Shown in pieces: positions 26,844 to 35,622 of a stretch of DNA of 64,000 nt. The DNA lies in assembly GCF_030691015.1 (NCBI RefSeq), contig NZ_JAUYFF010000014.1:1-64000 (forward strand), given 5' to 3'. Every line of letters begins with the position of its first letter. Within the stretch, counting starts at the first letter, position 1. This DNA comes from Sulfuricurvum sp. GTDB lineage: Bacteria; Campylobacterota; Campylobacteria; Campylobacterales; Sulfurimonadaceae. The notes below the pieces were generated by a model that did not search any database, had not been told where the DNA came from, and saw nothing but the letters and a program-made list of their open reading frames with translations. A program made the translations under genes and the position numbers.

Positions 26844-28676
26844 TCATGCCGTCTTCAAAGATCGGCGAGTACCCTCGCATTGTATATCTTCAAATCGGTC
26901 AAGATACTCGAGATAGGCTATCAAATACTTTCGGCTTAGAGCTGTTTTCGCTTTAGCCAGCTCTATATCGACATATCCATATTCGCTAATCACTCCGCGC
27001 AGATACTGCATAGTGCGAGATAGGTGAGGTGCGCTGATAAAAAGGTTATGCGCCAATCGGATCACTTTTCCGGCACTGCAGAGCCGTTTCATAGTCTCAT
27101 CTCCGTGAATACGATCAAGATCGAGACTCTCATAAATCACATACGGTGCCTGAGGTGCCCACTCCTGTGTCTCTAAAATACCATAGAGAGACTCTTCCAT
27201 ATACTGCGGCATATCTTCAATATCACAATGGATACTGCGGTATAACCCCTCACTGAAGATAAGCTCATCATTCGATTCGAGCTGAGTGAGGACTTCTTGG
27301 CAAAGATTGGCAGATGCCCAAGTAAACCGTAAATGGAGTGAGTTTTTAGAGAGGAGGGCACGTCTGTTTTTTTTATAAATCGCTCGAACATACTCTTTAA
27401 GCATCTCTAACGTGCTAGAGGGGTAGAGTACTTTTTCATCATGATCGAGGTAAGAATTTGCAACTCCCATTGCTAATTCAAGCGCAGATGCATGATCCAT
27501 CCCGAAACGCTGATAGGCTCCGATCAAACCGAAACCTTTCTTATGAATCTCCATCAGCATAGCAAACGCTTCGGAGAGTTTTTTCTGCTGTAGTAAAAGA
27601 AGAAATTCATTTTTTTGTTTTCGTTTCATAGGATCGGCTATCGGATTAAGAACTTCCCCTCCGCCGAGTGTCCCTTGCGCATCACGCAGAATGAATTTTT
27701 CACGATACAAGGCGTAAATAGGAGTCGTACTTTCAAAAATGGCAATAGCGTAAGAGTCATGTTCGGAGATAATTTTTAATATGACGTTGTGGCGGGCTGA
27801 ACCTATGTAGAGCGTCGCTTCACTTTGATGTTTCAGGCTAACCCCTTTGAGGGGAGTGATCATGACGTCAATCTGCATGAAGCCGCGGAGAAAATTAGGG
27901 GTACAGAGGATATCTCCCCGTTTAAGATCATGCGATTTTACTCCGGAGAGGTTAAGGGCTATACGCTCATTCGGAAGGGCTGTGGGAACATGGTGCAATC
28001 CCGAATGGATCGTTCTGACAATCGCTGAAGTTTTGAGTCGCGGGATCGTGATTTTATCTTTGGTTTTTAACGACCCGCCTAAAACGGTTCCGGTGACAAT
28101 AGTTCCATAACCGTCTTTGGAAAAACTACGATCTATATAATAACGAAAATAAGGCTCTTGCGGACGTTGAGGTAAATCATACGTGAAGAGTTTATGTTTG
28201 AGCTGTTCATAGGATGAGGGATCATGTCGTCCGACATGGGCAGAAAACAGGCTCTCCAAACCGATTTTTTCGATGAGGTTTAAAATATCTTTTTCGACGA
28301 TTGCCGCAACGCGGGATTCTACCAGATCACATTTGGTTAGAACCAAAATAACACTTTTAACGCCGGCGAGATGAGCCAGTTCGAGATGCTCAATACTTTG
28401 TTTGCAAATCCCTTCATTAGCCGCGACAATCAGTAGAAGAACGTCGAAACCGAAAACCCCAGCCAAATAGTGTTTGACAAATTTTTCATGCCCGGGAACA
28501 TCGACTAAAAATATCCGTTTTTCCTCTTCATCCATCAGGGTAAAGCTGAGATCCATCGTCAAACCGCGCCGTTTTTCTTCGCTGGTCTGATCCCCGTCAA
28601 AACCGTTTAGTGCACGAATAAGGGATGTTTTTCCGTGATCGACATGTCCGGCGAGACCGACTATAGAGGTTTTCAT
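26844..28676 (-). CDS. selB: Selenocysteine-specific elongation factor SelB
   Basis: 610 residues. The GTPase domain has GHVDHGKTSLIRAL (G1), DVPGHEKF (G3) and LTKCDL (G4). EF-Tu-like domains 2 and 3 follow, including GTIVTGTVLGGSL and LNLSGVKSHDLKRGDILC. The C-terminal 230 residues hold the winged-helix repeats that bind the SECIS hairpin of the mRNA. SelB delivers Sec-tRNA to UGA codons such as the one in fdhA. It overlaps selA by 4 bases (ATGA at 28673-28676). Confidence 0.97.
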   Translation of the reverse strand: MKTSIVGLAGHVDHGKTSLIRALNGFDGDQTSEEKRRGLTMDLSFTLMDEEEKRIFLVDVPGHEKFVKHYLAGVFGFDVLLLIVAANEGICKQSIEHLELAHLAGVKSVILVLTKCDLVESRVAAIVEKDILNLIEKIGLESLFSAHVGRHDPSSYEQLKHKLFTYDLPQRPQEPYFRYYIDRSFSKDGYGTIVTGTVLGGSLKTKDKITIPRLKTSAIVRTIHSGLHHVPTALPNERIALNLSGVKSHDLKRGDILCTPNFLRGFMQIDVMITPLKGVSLKHQSEATLYIGSARHNVILKIISEHDSYAIAIFESTTPIYALYREKFILRDAQGTLGGGEVLNPIADPMKRKQKNEFLLLLQQKKLSEAFAMLMEIHKKGFGLIGAYQRFGMDHASALELAMGVANSYLDHDEKVLYPSSTLEMLKEYVRAIYKKNRRALLSKNSLHLRFTWASANLCQEVLTQLESNDELIFSEGLYRSIHCDIEDMPQYMEESLYGILETQEWAPQAPYVIYESLDLDRIHGDETMKRLCSAGKVIRLAHNLFISAPHLSRTMQYLRGVISEYGYVDIELAKAKTALSRKYLIAYLEYLDRFEDIQCEGTRRSLKTA

Positions 28677-30025
28677 GGACGCTCCTTCAAAACGGTATTT
28701 AAAATCGTCATGACGTGTGAGAGCTCATCATCATCGATACTGCGTAAGTCGAGAAGAACCTTATCTTTTTCGATTCGGGCAATGAGACCTTGGTCACGGA
28801 GTGCTTTGATTAACCGTTCGGCATTTTTAGGATGATCTTCGATAATCAAGGCGAGACTCTCTAGCAAATGCTGCGGAAGTGATCCCCCTCCTGCATAGGT
28901 GGATGTTTTGCCTATAGAAAGTTTATGTGGGTACTCAATACCTGAGAGGATAGCATCAGATTGTATTTGCATCTCACTAAGTGTTTTAGATAAGAGTTTA
29001 TGGGTTTTGATCGCTTGAGGCCCTTTTTGGATATAACGTGTCAGAGTTTTTTCCAATACGGCCATCGTGAGTTTATCCACTCGAAGCATCCGCAAGAGTT
29101 GATTTTTTTTGATGGCATCAATCAACTCTTTTTTTCCGGCGATGATTCCGGCTTGAACGGAGCCCAGCAGCTTGTCTCCGCTGAAACTGACCAGAGAAGG
29201 GGCATGTTCAAACAACGATTTTGCGCACACTTCATTTCCAAGATAAGGAGCCTCAAAAAGATTCAAACTGCCGGCATCATAGTAGTCGATTACATTATGG
29301 GACTGAGCAATCGGTATCAGCTCTTCAAACGCTACCTCATGGGTAAAACCGACAACGGAGAAATTGGAGCGGTGAACCTTCATCATAATGGCACTTTGCG
29401 GAGTGATCGCCGCCGTGTAATCGGAGGCTTTGGTTTTGTTGGTTGTCCCTATCTCTTTGAGTAGGGTACCGCTCTCTCTCATCACATCGGGAATTCTAAA
29501 GGAACCGCCGATCTCTACCAGCTCTCCTCGCGATACGATCGTCTCTTTTCCTTTGGCGAAGGTATTAAGGATCAAAAAGACGGCTGCCGCATTGTTGTTG
29601 ACGACGATGGCATCTTCGCACCCCAGTAGAAATGAGAGTTTTTTAGTCAAATGTCCGTAGCGTTCCCCCCGTTTTCCGCTATCAATATCAAATTCAAGAT
29701 TGCAGTAGCTCCCGATGCTCTCCTGCATTTCATCAAGTATTGATTTTTCGATGGGGCTTCGCCCGAGATTGGTATGCAAAACTATCCCTGTCGCGTTGAT
29801 GAGAGGAATCAATGAATCATGACACAGCGTATCCAGTCGTGATAAGACTATTTGTACCAAAACGGACTCATCGGTACCGTTTTCGATATCGATTTTACCG
29901 TGACGAATCTCTTCAAAGAGTTGACGAGCCAAGAAGGTTAGTGTTTGGCGATTCAGGCTGATAAACTCAGTTCGATCCAAAAATCTTCCCAGTTGAGGGA
30001 TGGCAGGTCTGCTATGGGTCTCCAT
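28673..30025 (-). CDS. selA: L-seryl-tRNA(Sec) selenium transferase SelA
   Basis: 450 residues, the usual SelA length. It converts Ser-tRNA-Sec to Sec-tRNA using selenophosphate and PLP. The PLP lysine is Lys285 in SFSGDKLLGSVQAGII. Other family motifs: INATGIVLHTNLGRSPI, VVNNNAAAVFLIL and YDAGSLNLF. It begins the minus-strand run selA-selB, perhaps continuing into the sensory trio, and is divergent from tRNA-Sec and fdh. Confidence 0.97.
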   Translation of the reverse strand: METHSRPAIPQLGRFLDRTEFISLNRQTLTFLARQLFEEIRHGKIDIENGTDESVLVQIVLSRLDTLCHDSLIPLINATGIVLHTNLGRSPIEKSILDEMQESIGSYCNLEFDIDSGKRGERYGHLTKKLSFLLGCEDAIVVNNNAAAVFLILNTFAKGKETIVSRGELVEIGGSFRIPDVMRESGTLLKEIGTTNKTKASDYTAAITPQSAIMMKVHRSNFSVVGFTHEVAFEELIPIAQSHNVIDYYDAGSLNLFEAPYLGNEVCAKSLFEHAPSLVSFSGDKLLGSVQAGIIAGKKELIDAIKKNQLLRMLRVDKLTMAVLEKTLTRYIQKGPQAIKTHKLLSKTLSEMQIQSDAILSGIEYPHKLSIGKTSTYAGGGSLPQHLLESLALIIEDHPKNAERLIKALRDQGLIARIEKDKVLLDLRSIDDDELSHVMTILNTVLKERP

Positions 30026-30043
30026 CGTAGTGCTCCGATACAG

Positions 30044-30060
30044 GTTAAAAAATATTTAAC
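30044..30060. promoter_or_regulatory. 17-bp palindrome upstream of selA (site 3)
   Basis: GTTAAAAAATATTTAAC, 18 bases before the selA start on minus and 30 bases before tRNA-Sec on plus, so it could control either. Same GTWAA-N7-TTWAC pattern as the other sites. Confidence 0.6.
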
Positions 30061-30089
30061 TTTTATTTAGCTAGAATGGTATTTCGAGA

Positions 30090-30188
30090 TGGGAGGTATG
30101 TGACCCTGGTGGGCACCATGGACTTCAAACCCATTGTTCGGGCAGGTGTCTGTTCGAAGGAAGGTTCAATTCCTTCACCTTCTCGCCA
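30090..30188 (+). tRNA. selC: tRNA-Sec (anticodon TCA)
   Basis: About 99 bases, folded by hand. Acceptor TGGGAGGT pairs with ACCTTCTC (one terminal T-C mismatch and two G-T pairs), then G and an encoded CCA. The D arm has GTG(A)CCC / GGGCAC around TGGT with one bulged A. Anticodon loop CTTCAAA carries TCA at 30125-30127. The long variable arm is a 9-bp stem (TTCGGGCAG / CTGTTCGAA) with loop GTGT, and the T arm is GAAGG-TTCAATT-CCTTC. The 8-bp acceptor, 5-bp T stem and long variable arm are the hallmarks of bacterial tRNA-Sec. The exact 5' end is uncertain by a base or two. Confidence 0.93.
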
Positions 30189-30229
30189 ACTCCTCTTTTT
30201 TCTCTACATCTATTCCGCAAAATCATAAA

Positions 30230-30250
30230 AGGTTAAAAATATTTTAACCT
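30230..30250. promoter_or_regulatory. Perfect 21-base palindrome between tRNA-Sec and fdh (site 4)
   Basis: AGGTTAAAA-ATA-TTTTAACCT: 9-base arms around a 3-base centre; the 17-base core is 30232-30248. It begins 42 bases after tRNA-Sec and lies 185 bases before the first fdh gene. No T-tract follows, which argues against a simple terminator. Confidence 0.6.
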
Positions 30251-30340
30251 AACTATCTTATATTTCGCTTGATTTTTCTATAATATTAAATAAACAACTT
30301 TAATATTAATTTAAGCTACAATGAAGAATAATTACAAAAC

Positions 30341-30357
30341 GTAAAAAAATAGTTTAC
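30341..30357. promoter_or_regulatory. 17-bp palindrome upstream of the fdh operon (site 5)
   Basis: GTAAAAAAATAGTTTAC, 78 bases before the first fdh gene. Sixteen of 17 bases match the site before the sensory operon at 26785-26801. Confidence 0.6.
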
Positions 30358-30371
30358 TTATTGCCCAAAAA

Positions 30372-30386
30372 GATACAGGCTGTATC
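30372..30386. promoter_or_regulatory. Perfect dyad in the fdh leader
   Basis: GATACAGGCTGTATC has 7-base arms around a single central base, so it is a protein-binding dyad rather than a hairpin. It is enclosed by TTGCC (30361-30365) and GGCAA (30397-30401). It could serve a second regulator of formate dehydrogenase, for example a molybdate or redox regulator. Confidence 0.4.
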
Positions 30387-30434
30387 GCTACACGTTGGCA
30401 AAAATCTGATCGTAACACACGACAAAGGATTTTT

Positions 30435-31937
30435 ATGACCGATTATAGCGCTATGACATACGCCTGTATGTATTTATTAGAAAACTCACCTGATACCGAT
30501 AAAGATAAACTGATTCGTATTCAACAAACAGTGGATGACACTTTATTTGATAATACGCTTGATTTCTCTTATCCTCTCAATGATCAACATTCTATTGTTA
30601 TGATAAACGACGGTACGTATAGTGTAATAGGATCATTAGACGAAGGGTTCAAGGTACAAGTTGTCGATGCTTCTAAAATTGTTAGGATTGAAGGACGTGC
30701 CGGCGATTATCAAGTAAACGTTCGAGCGGGCAACGAGATCGTTAAATATCCTGCAGCATCTTTGATTTACTGCGGAGATAACAATCCATGGATTAAATAC
30801 GATGCGATTGAGATTCACGGCAATCTCTCCCGTGTGGCTTCCCAACTTACTGCCAGAGCAACCAAAAACACCTTCACCAAAAGCCTTCTTTTCACGGAAG
30901 GACAATGCGATTACGCTTCCAAAGATACACCTGCATGCCGCGCATGTCTGGAGAGCTGTGAGTATTCCGCTCTCGTCGAAGACACAGAGGCAAAAACCAT
31001 CCATTTACGTCTAAGCGACTGTACCGAATGCGGTTCATGTGTTGCGGTATGCCCATCCGGAGCGATCCAAAATTCCCGTTTTAATGTTGCGGGATTAATT
31101 GCAGCGTTGGAAAATACGGAAGGTTACGGTGTTCTTGTCGCAACCGATGCAGACTTGATGAAACTCTCTTCACCACTCTACCGCGAAACGGTGATACTCA
31201 CTATTCCGAATTATTCTCTTCTTAATGAACTCTATCTCTCATTATTGGTTCTCAAATCAGGGGGAGACGTTTACTTCCCTGATATGACAACACTGCCGGT
31301 ATCCACCCAAGCAGCTATTTGCAACGTAAACCGCATCTTCGAACGCTTCGGTGGAGATGTGATCGGCGATATAGTCTCAGCGTCTCGCCATCCCAAACGT
31401 TTTGCACCGATTGCTCGACGATTGGACAATATGCCGCTTCGTATGGCGGTGAGCGAAGGATTGGCATCTCTAAAAGGATATAGCAACAACGTCTATACTT
31501 TGCCAAATTCACTTTTCAGTGATCTGCACATCGATGATAAATGTACTTTGTGCATGGGATGTGCCTATGTGTGCAAAAGCGGTGCATTTCAAGCGCAACC
31601 GGAGAATCAATCTCTGGCTCTTAATCCTGCATTGTGTACCGGATGCGGTCATTGTGAGAGTATCTGTCCTGAACACTCTATTACTTTGGCACCGGGGCGT
31701 TTTAGAGAAGAGGAAACTTATGTAACCTTTTCGGCGGTTGCCAAAGATGACGTTTTTTGCTGTGTCGAATGCGGAAAACCGTTTGCAACGGAAAAAGCCA
31801 TTGCGAAAGTAGCGGGTATGTTTGCTTCATTGATGTGGGACGATGTTAAAACTCGAACGCTCTATTGCTGCGGCGAGTGCAAACCGAAGTTGATGCTCAA
31901 AGATCACTTTGATAATACGGCTAAGGGAGGATATTAA
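30435..31937 (+). CDS. Formate-dehydrogenase-associated polyferredoxin-like Fe-S protein
   Basis: 500 residues, no signal peptide. The N-terminal 150 residues are not recognised. Two regions carry ferredoxin-type Cys groups: CRACLESC with CTECGSCVAVCP (about residues 165-210) and CTLCMGCAYVC with CTGCGHCESICP (about 370-415). The C-terminus has two further Cys pairs (CCVECGKPF and CCGECKPK). Between them is a domain of about 150 residues without Cys motifs. First gene of the fdh operon; its stop is 1 base into the chaperone start. A role in electron transfer or in maturing FdhA is inferred from position only. Confidence 0.75.
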   Translation: MTDYSAMTYACMYLLENSPDTDKDKLIRIQQTVDDTLFDNTLDFSYPLNDQHSIVMINDGTYSVIGSLDEGFKVQVVDASKIVRIEGRAGDYQVNVRAGNEIVKYPAASLIYCGDNNPWIKYDAIEIHGNLSRVASQLTARATKNTFTKSLLFTEGQCDYASKDTPACRACLESCEYSALVEDTEAKTIHLRLSDCTECGSCVAVCPSGAIQNSRFNVAGLIAALENTEGYGVLVATDADLMKLSSPLYRETVILTIPNYSLLNELYLSLLVLKSGGDVYFPDMTTLPVSTQAAICNVNRIFERFGGDVIGDIVSASRHPKRFAPIARRLDNMPLRMAVSEGLASLKGYSNNVYTLPNSLFSDLHIDDKCTLCMGCAYVCKSGAFQAQPENQSLALNPALCTGCGHCESICPEHSITLAPGRFREEETYVTFSAVAKDDVFCCVECGKPFATEKAIAKVAGMFASLMWDDVKTRTLYCCGECKPKLMLKDHFDNTAKGGY

Positions 31938-32518
31938 TGGAATCGCTTGTTGGCGCTAGAGCCTCAATCTATAGTGTCCTAGGTTCGTTATACCGAAACG
32001 AAGGGGTAGAGAAAGATTCAGAATCGATCCTCACGGTACTTCGTGCTGTGAGTGAATCGCCGTTTGCCGAGGGGATCACGGAGTACACTGATCGGATGAT
32101 CACCGCATTGCAAGATCATAAAGACGAGGTAGCGCGGGAAGCGCATGTTTTGTTTAATCTCCCGTTCGGCGATTTTATCAATTCTTCTATGTCTTATTAT
32201 CATGATCAACGTGAACTCGGGATGCCGACGATTATGACCAAAGAGATTATGTGTGAAGCCGGATACATTAAAGCCGATTTCGTGAGTGTCGGGGAAGATG
32301 AAGCCGGTATAGTATTGGGTCTTTCCGCCAGCTTGCTTAACGATGGACATATTGAGTTGCATAAAAAACTCTTCCAAAATGTTATTGAGCCTTATATCGG
32401 AGGATTTATCGATGCGCAGTTTAACAGTGATCGAGCTGATTTTTACCAAGAGTGTGCTTCGTTTTTAGCCCTTTTTATCGCATTCGAAAAATCGTATTTT
32501 GAATTCTATTTATCTTAG
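31937..32518 (+). CDS. TorD-family molybdoenzyme chaperone
   Basis: 193 residues, all helical, with the TorD/DmsD signature region FNLPFGDFINSSMSYYHDQR followed by the AGYIKADFVSVGEDEAGI stretch. Such chaperones bind the TAT leader of a molybdoenzyme and hold it until cofactor loading is complete. Its place two genes before fdhA makes FdhA the likely client. It overlaps the Fe-S gene stop by one base. Confidence 0.85.
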   Translation: MESLVGARASIYSVLGSLYRNEGVEKDSESILTVLRAVSESPFAEGITEYTDRMITALQDHKDEVAREAHVLFNLPFGDFINSSMSYYHDQRELGMPTIMTKEIMCEAGYIKADFVSVGEDEAGIVLGLSASLLNDGHIELHKKLFQNVIEPYIGGFIDAQFNSDRADFYQECASFLALFIAFEKSYFEFYLS

Positions 32519-32532
32519 GAAAGGAGGTAACA

Positions 32533-32748
32533 ATGGACACTAACGGACGACGAGATTTTCTCAAACGGTTAGGGATCGGAGGCGTTGTTGCGGCGGGAAG
32601 TTTAGGCTTGATCACCGCGACGCATCCCAGTCGCAATCGGGGTGAACACACCGAAGGTGATGGGGTTGCTGTCGGGAATTCCCGCAAAGATGAAACACTC
32701 TATACAAAAACGGAATATTGGGACAAATTTTATAAATCTGCCCTCTAA
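32533..32748 (+). CDS. Small TAT-leader protein of the fdh region
   Basis: 71 residues. A twin-arginine leader (GRRDFLKRLGIGGVVAAGSL) is followed by a short hydrophilic tail ending in WDKFYKSAL. It matches the short TAT-target proteins commonly found immediately before formate dehydrogenase alpha genes. RBS AAAGGAGG is strong. It may be an inner-membrane-anchored accessory subunit; no catalytic feature is visible. Confidence 0.85.
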   Translation: MDTNGRRDFLKRLGIGGVVAAGSLGLITATHPSRNRGEHTEGDGVAVGNSRKDETLYTKTEYWDKFYKSAL

Positions 32749-32769
32749 TTTTTATGAAAAGGAGAACGA

Positions 32770-35610
32770 ATGAGTCCAAGAAACTCAACGGAATTGTTGA
32801 ATTCGAAGATGGGACGCCGATCATTTTTAAAAATGGGCGCGCTCACTTCGGTCGGTGCGGTTGCGGTTTGCTCAGCAAGTGAACCGATAGTCAAAGCAAC
32901 GCCGCAACAACTGAAAGAAGCCTATCCGGGTTCAAAAAAAGTGAAAACTATTTGTACCCACTGCTCGGTCGGATGCGGAATTATTGCGGAAGTAAAAGAC
33001 GGTGTCTGGGTAAGACAAGAGGTCGCTCAAGAGCATCCTGTAAGTCTCGGCGGTCATTGCTGTAAAGGTGCCGACCTGATCGATAAAGTACGCTCAACGA
33101 ACCGTTTGCGCTATCCGACAGTTAAAAAAGACGGTGTCTGGGAACGTATCGGATGGGATGAAGCGCTTGATTCGGTGAGTGCTCAAATCCAAGCTCTACA
33201 AAAAAAATATGGACCTGATAGCATCATGATGCTTGGGTCAGCAAAAGTTTCGAACGAACAATCGTACTATATCCGCAAGTTTGCCGCGTTTATGGGAACG
33301 AATAATATCGATCATCAGGCTCGTATCTGACATAGCCCTACAGTCGCCGGTGTGGCGAATACACTTGGGTATGGCGGTATGACCAACCATCTGGGAGATA
33401 TGCAAAATTCGAAAGTCATTTTGATTATGGGAGCTAATCCTGCGGTCAATCACCCTGTCGGAATGCAACACATTCTAAAAGGGAAAGAGAACGGTGCGAA
33501 AATTATTTCGATCGATCCTCGATATACTAAAACATCTGCACATGCGGATTTGTTTGCACGTATTCGAACCGGAACCGATATCGCATTTTTATACGGAATG
33601 ATCCGTTACATTGTTAAAAATAACTTGCATGACAAGCAGTATTTGGATGAGCGTGTTTTCGATTGGGAATCCATTGTTGTCGAAGCAGAGCAGTATACGC
33701 CGGACGTTGTTGCAAATGTGTGCGGATGTACAGCGGAAAAATTCCTAGAAGTGGTGAAGCTTTTTGCTGAAAACTCTCCGGGTTGTTTGATCTGGAATCA
33801 GGGATGGACACAGCATACGATCGGAACCAGTAACACCCGTTTAGGGCCGATTATGCAAATGTTCCTCGGAAATATCGGAAAAGTGGGTGGCGGATGTAAC
33901 ATTCTTCGCGGACATGACAATGTTCAAGGGGCGAGTGACATGGCCAACCTATCCGACATTTTGCCGGGATACTACCCGATCAATGAGGGGTCTTGGAAAT
34001 ATTATTCAGGACAATGGCAAGTCGATTACGAATGGTTAAAAGGTCGATTTAAAACCAAAGATATGATGGAGAAAAAAGGGTTTGCCCTCTCTACATGGCC
34101 ATGGGGAGTTATTGATGATGAGAATGCTGAAAACAATGCAGGAACGCCTCTTAAAGCGTTGATTTGTATCGGTAACGGTATTTCAACGATTACAATGACC
34201 CATAAAACGAAAGAAGCGTTGGACAAACTTGATTTGGTCGTCTTTATCGATCCGTATGTCAATGATGCGGCGGTTATTACCGATCGTACCGATAATATGT
34301 TCTTGCTTCCGGCAGCCAGCCAAGTGGAAAGTTCAGGTTCGGTAGCGGCGACAAATCGCAGTTATCAATGGCGTTCACAGGTTGTCAAGCCTCTTTATGA
34401 AGCAAAAGAAGACCACGACATTTTATTTGAATTTGCAAAACGTCTCGGATTCTATGAGGAATTTACCCGTTCGTTGAAAAATGGCAAACCGAGTTACGAA
34501 TGGCCTGAAGATGCGACGAGAGAATTTAATCGTGCCGTCAAAACAATTGGTCTACAAGGGGTAACACCGGAACGTATGAAACGCCAACAAGAGAATTGGG
34601 CGCTGTTTGATCCACTTACTCTAAGAGGCTCCGGTGTGGTTGAGGGCGAATATTACGGATTGCCGTGGCCGTGCTGGAGTGATAAACATCCGGGAACTCC
34701 GATCATGTACCGAACCGATGTATCGGTTATGGAAGGTGGTATGGGATTCCGTGCAGGATGGACGGACAAGGGACCAGATGGCAAACCGGTGGTTGTCGCT
34801 GAGAAAAACGGACAAACATTGCTTGCGGTTAATGAACCGATCGGTTCACGATTCAAAGGCGGACATCTTGAGATTACCGCAGACAATATCGAATCTTTCG
34901 GCATCACATTAACGGCTGAAGAAAAAGAGAAAGTCAAAGGTAAAAACTGGAAAAACGATAATACGTATATTCTGGTTAACAAAGCGTTGGAAGCAGGACT
35001 TTGTCCATACGGAAACGGAAAAGCGAGAGCGCGTGCATGGGATTGGGCTGACCAACTTCCTAAACATCGTGAACCGCTTCACAGCTTCCGTCAGGATTTG
35101 GTTGCCAAATATCCGACGTTTGAAGACAAAAAAGATCACTATCGTACGAATATTCGTTACGCCAGTGAGCAAAATAAACAAAACTGGGTTGCGGATTTCC
35201 CGATCAATGTTGTCACAGGACGTATCGTTGAACACATGGGTACGGGAACCGAAACTCGAGCCTCAAAATATTTGGCCGAACTTTCAGGGGAGATGTACGC
35301 ACATATCCATCCGACACTCGCCAAAAAATATGGGGTTGATAACGGTGACATGATTTGGGTACATGGAACGGGCGAAGGTAAGATTAAAGTGAAGGCGGTC
35401 TACAGTTATTCGGTCGCTGAAACGGATATTTTCATGCCGCAAAACTTTTCGGGTCTATGGAGCGGTAAAAGCCTCGTAGACAAATATCCGAAGGGGACTG
35501 CACCGTATGCGCTCGGAGAAAACTCGAATCAGGTTACAAGTTACGGGTATGACATTGTCACCGCTTGCCCTGAAACTAAATGTACGCTCGTGCGTATTGA
35601 AAAAGCGTAG
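32770..35610 (+). CDS. fdhA: Formate dehydrogenase catalytic subunit FdhA, selenocysteine-containing
   Basis: 946 residues when the TGA at 33328-33330 is read as Sec187. TAT leader MGRRSFLKMGALTSVGAVAV, then the [4Fe-4S] motif CTHCSVGC...GGHCCKGADL, the molybdopterin domain with QARI-U-HSPT (Sec followed by His, the known catalytic pair), and GANPAVNHPVG and WNQGWTQHT contacts. It oxidises formate at a Mo/W bis-pterin guanine cofactor in the periplasm and passes electrons to FdhB and FdhC. Reading the TGA as a stop would give a useless 186-residue fragment. The SECIS hairpin directly downstream and the full Sec gene set support decoding. Confidence 0.96.
33328..33358 (+). promoter_or_regulatory. 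UGA (Sec) codon and bacterial SECIS hairpin in fdhA
   Basis: Counting the U of UGA as 1, the hairpin TCGCC-GGTGT-GGCGA lies at 33344-33358. The bases at positions 17, 23 and 24 are U, G and U, the same three that SelB needs in the E. coli fdhF SECIS (from established knowledge). The spacing and GGU apical loop also match. Confidence 0.88.
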
Positions 35611-35622
35611 GGGGGCTGATAA

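Larger units (their letters stand above)
30026..30434. other. Divergent selA / tRNA-Sec / fdh intergenic region
   Basis: 409 bases without protein genes. It holds, in order, palindrome site 3 (30044-30060), tRNA-Sec (30090-30188), palindrome site 4 (30230-30250 with its flanks), palindrome site 5 (30341-30357), a perfect dyad GATACAGGCTGTATC (30372-30386) inside a TTGCC...GGCAA inverted repeat, and the fdh operon ribosome site AAAGGA before 30435. Confidence 0.7.

Noticed and set aside
33331-35610. Separate gene starting after the TGA at 33328
   Set aside because: The frame continues directly through the TGA, the residues on both sides match formate dehydrogenase, a SECIS hairpin follows and all Sec genes are present. 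One Sec-containing fdhA explains it.
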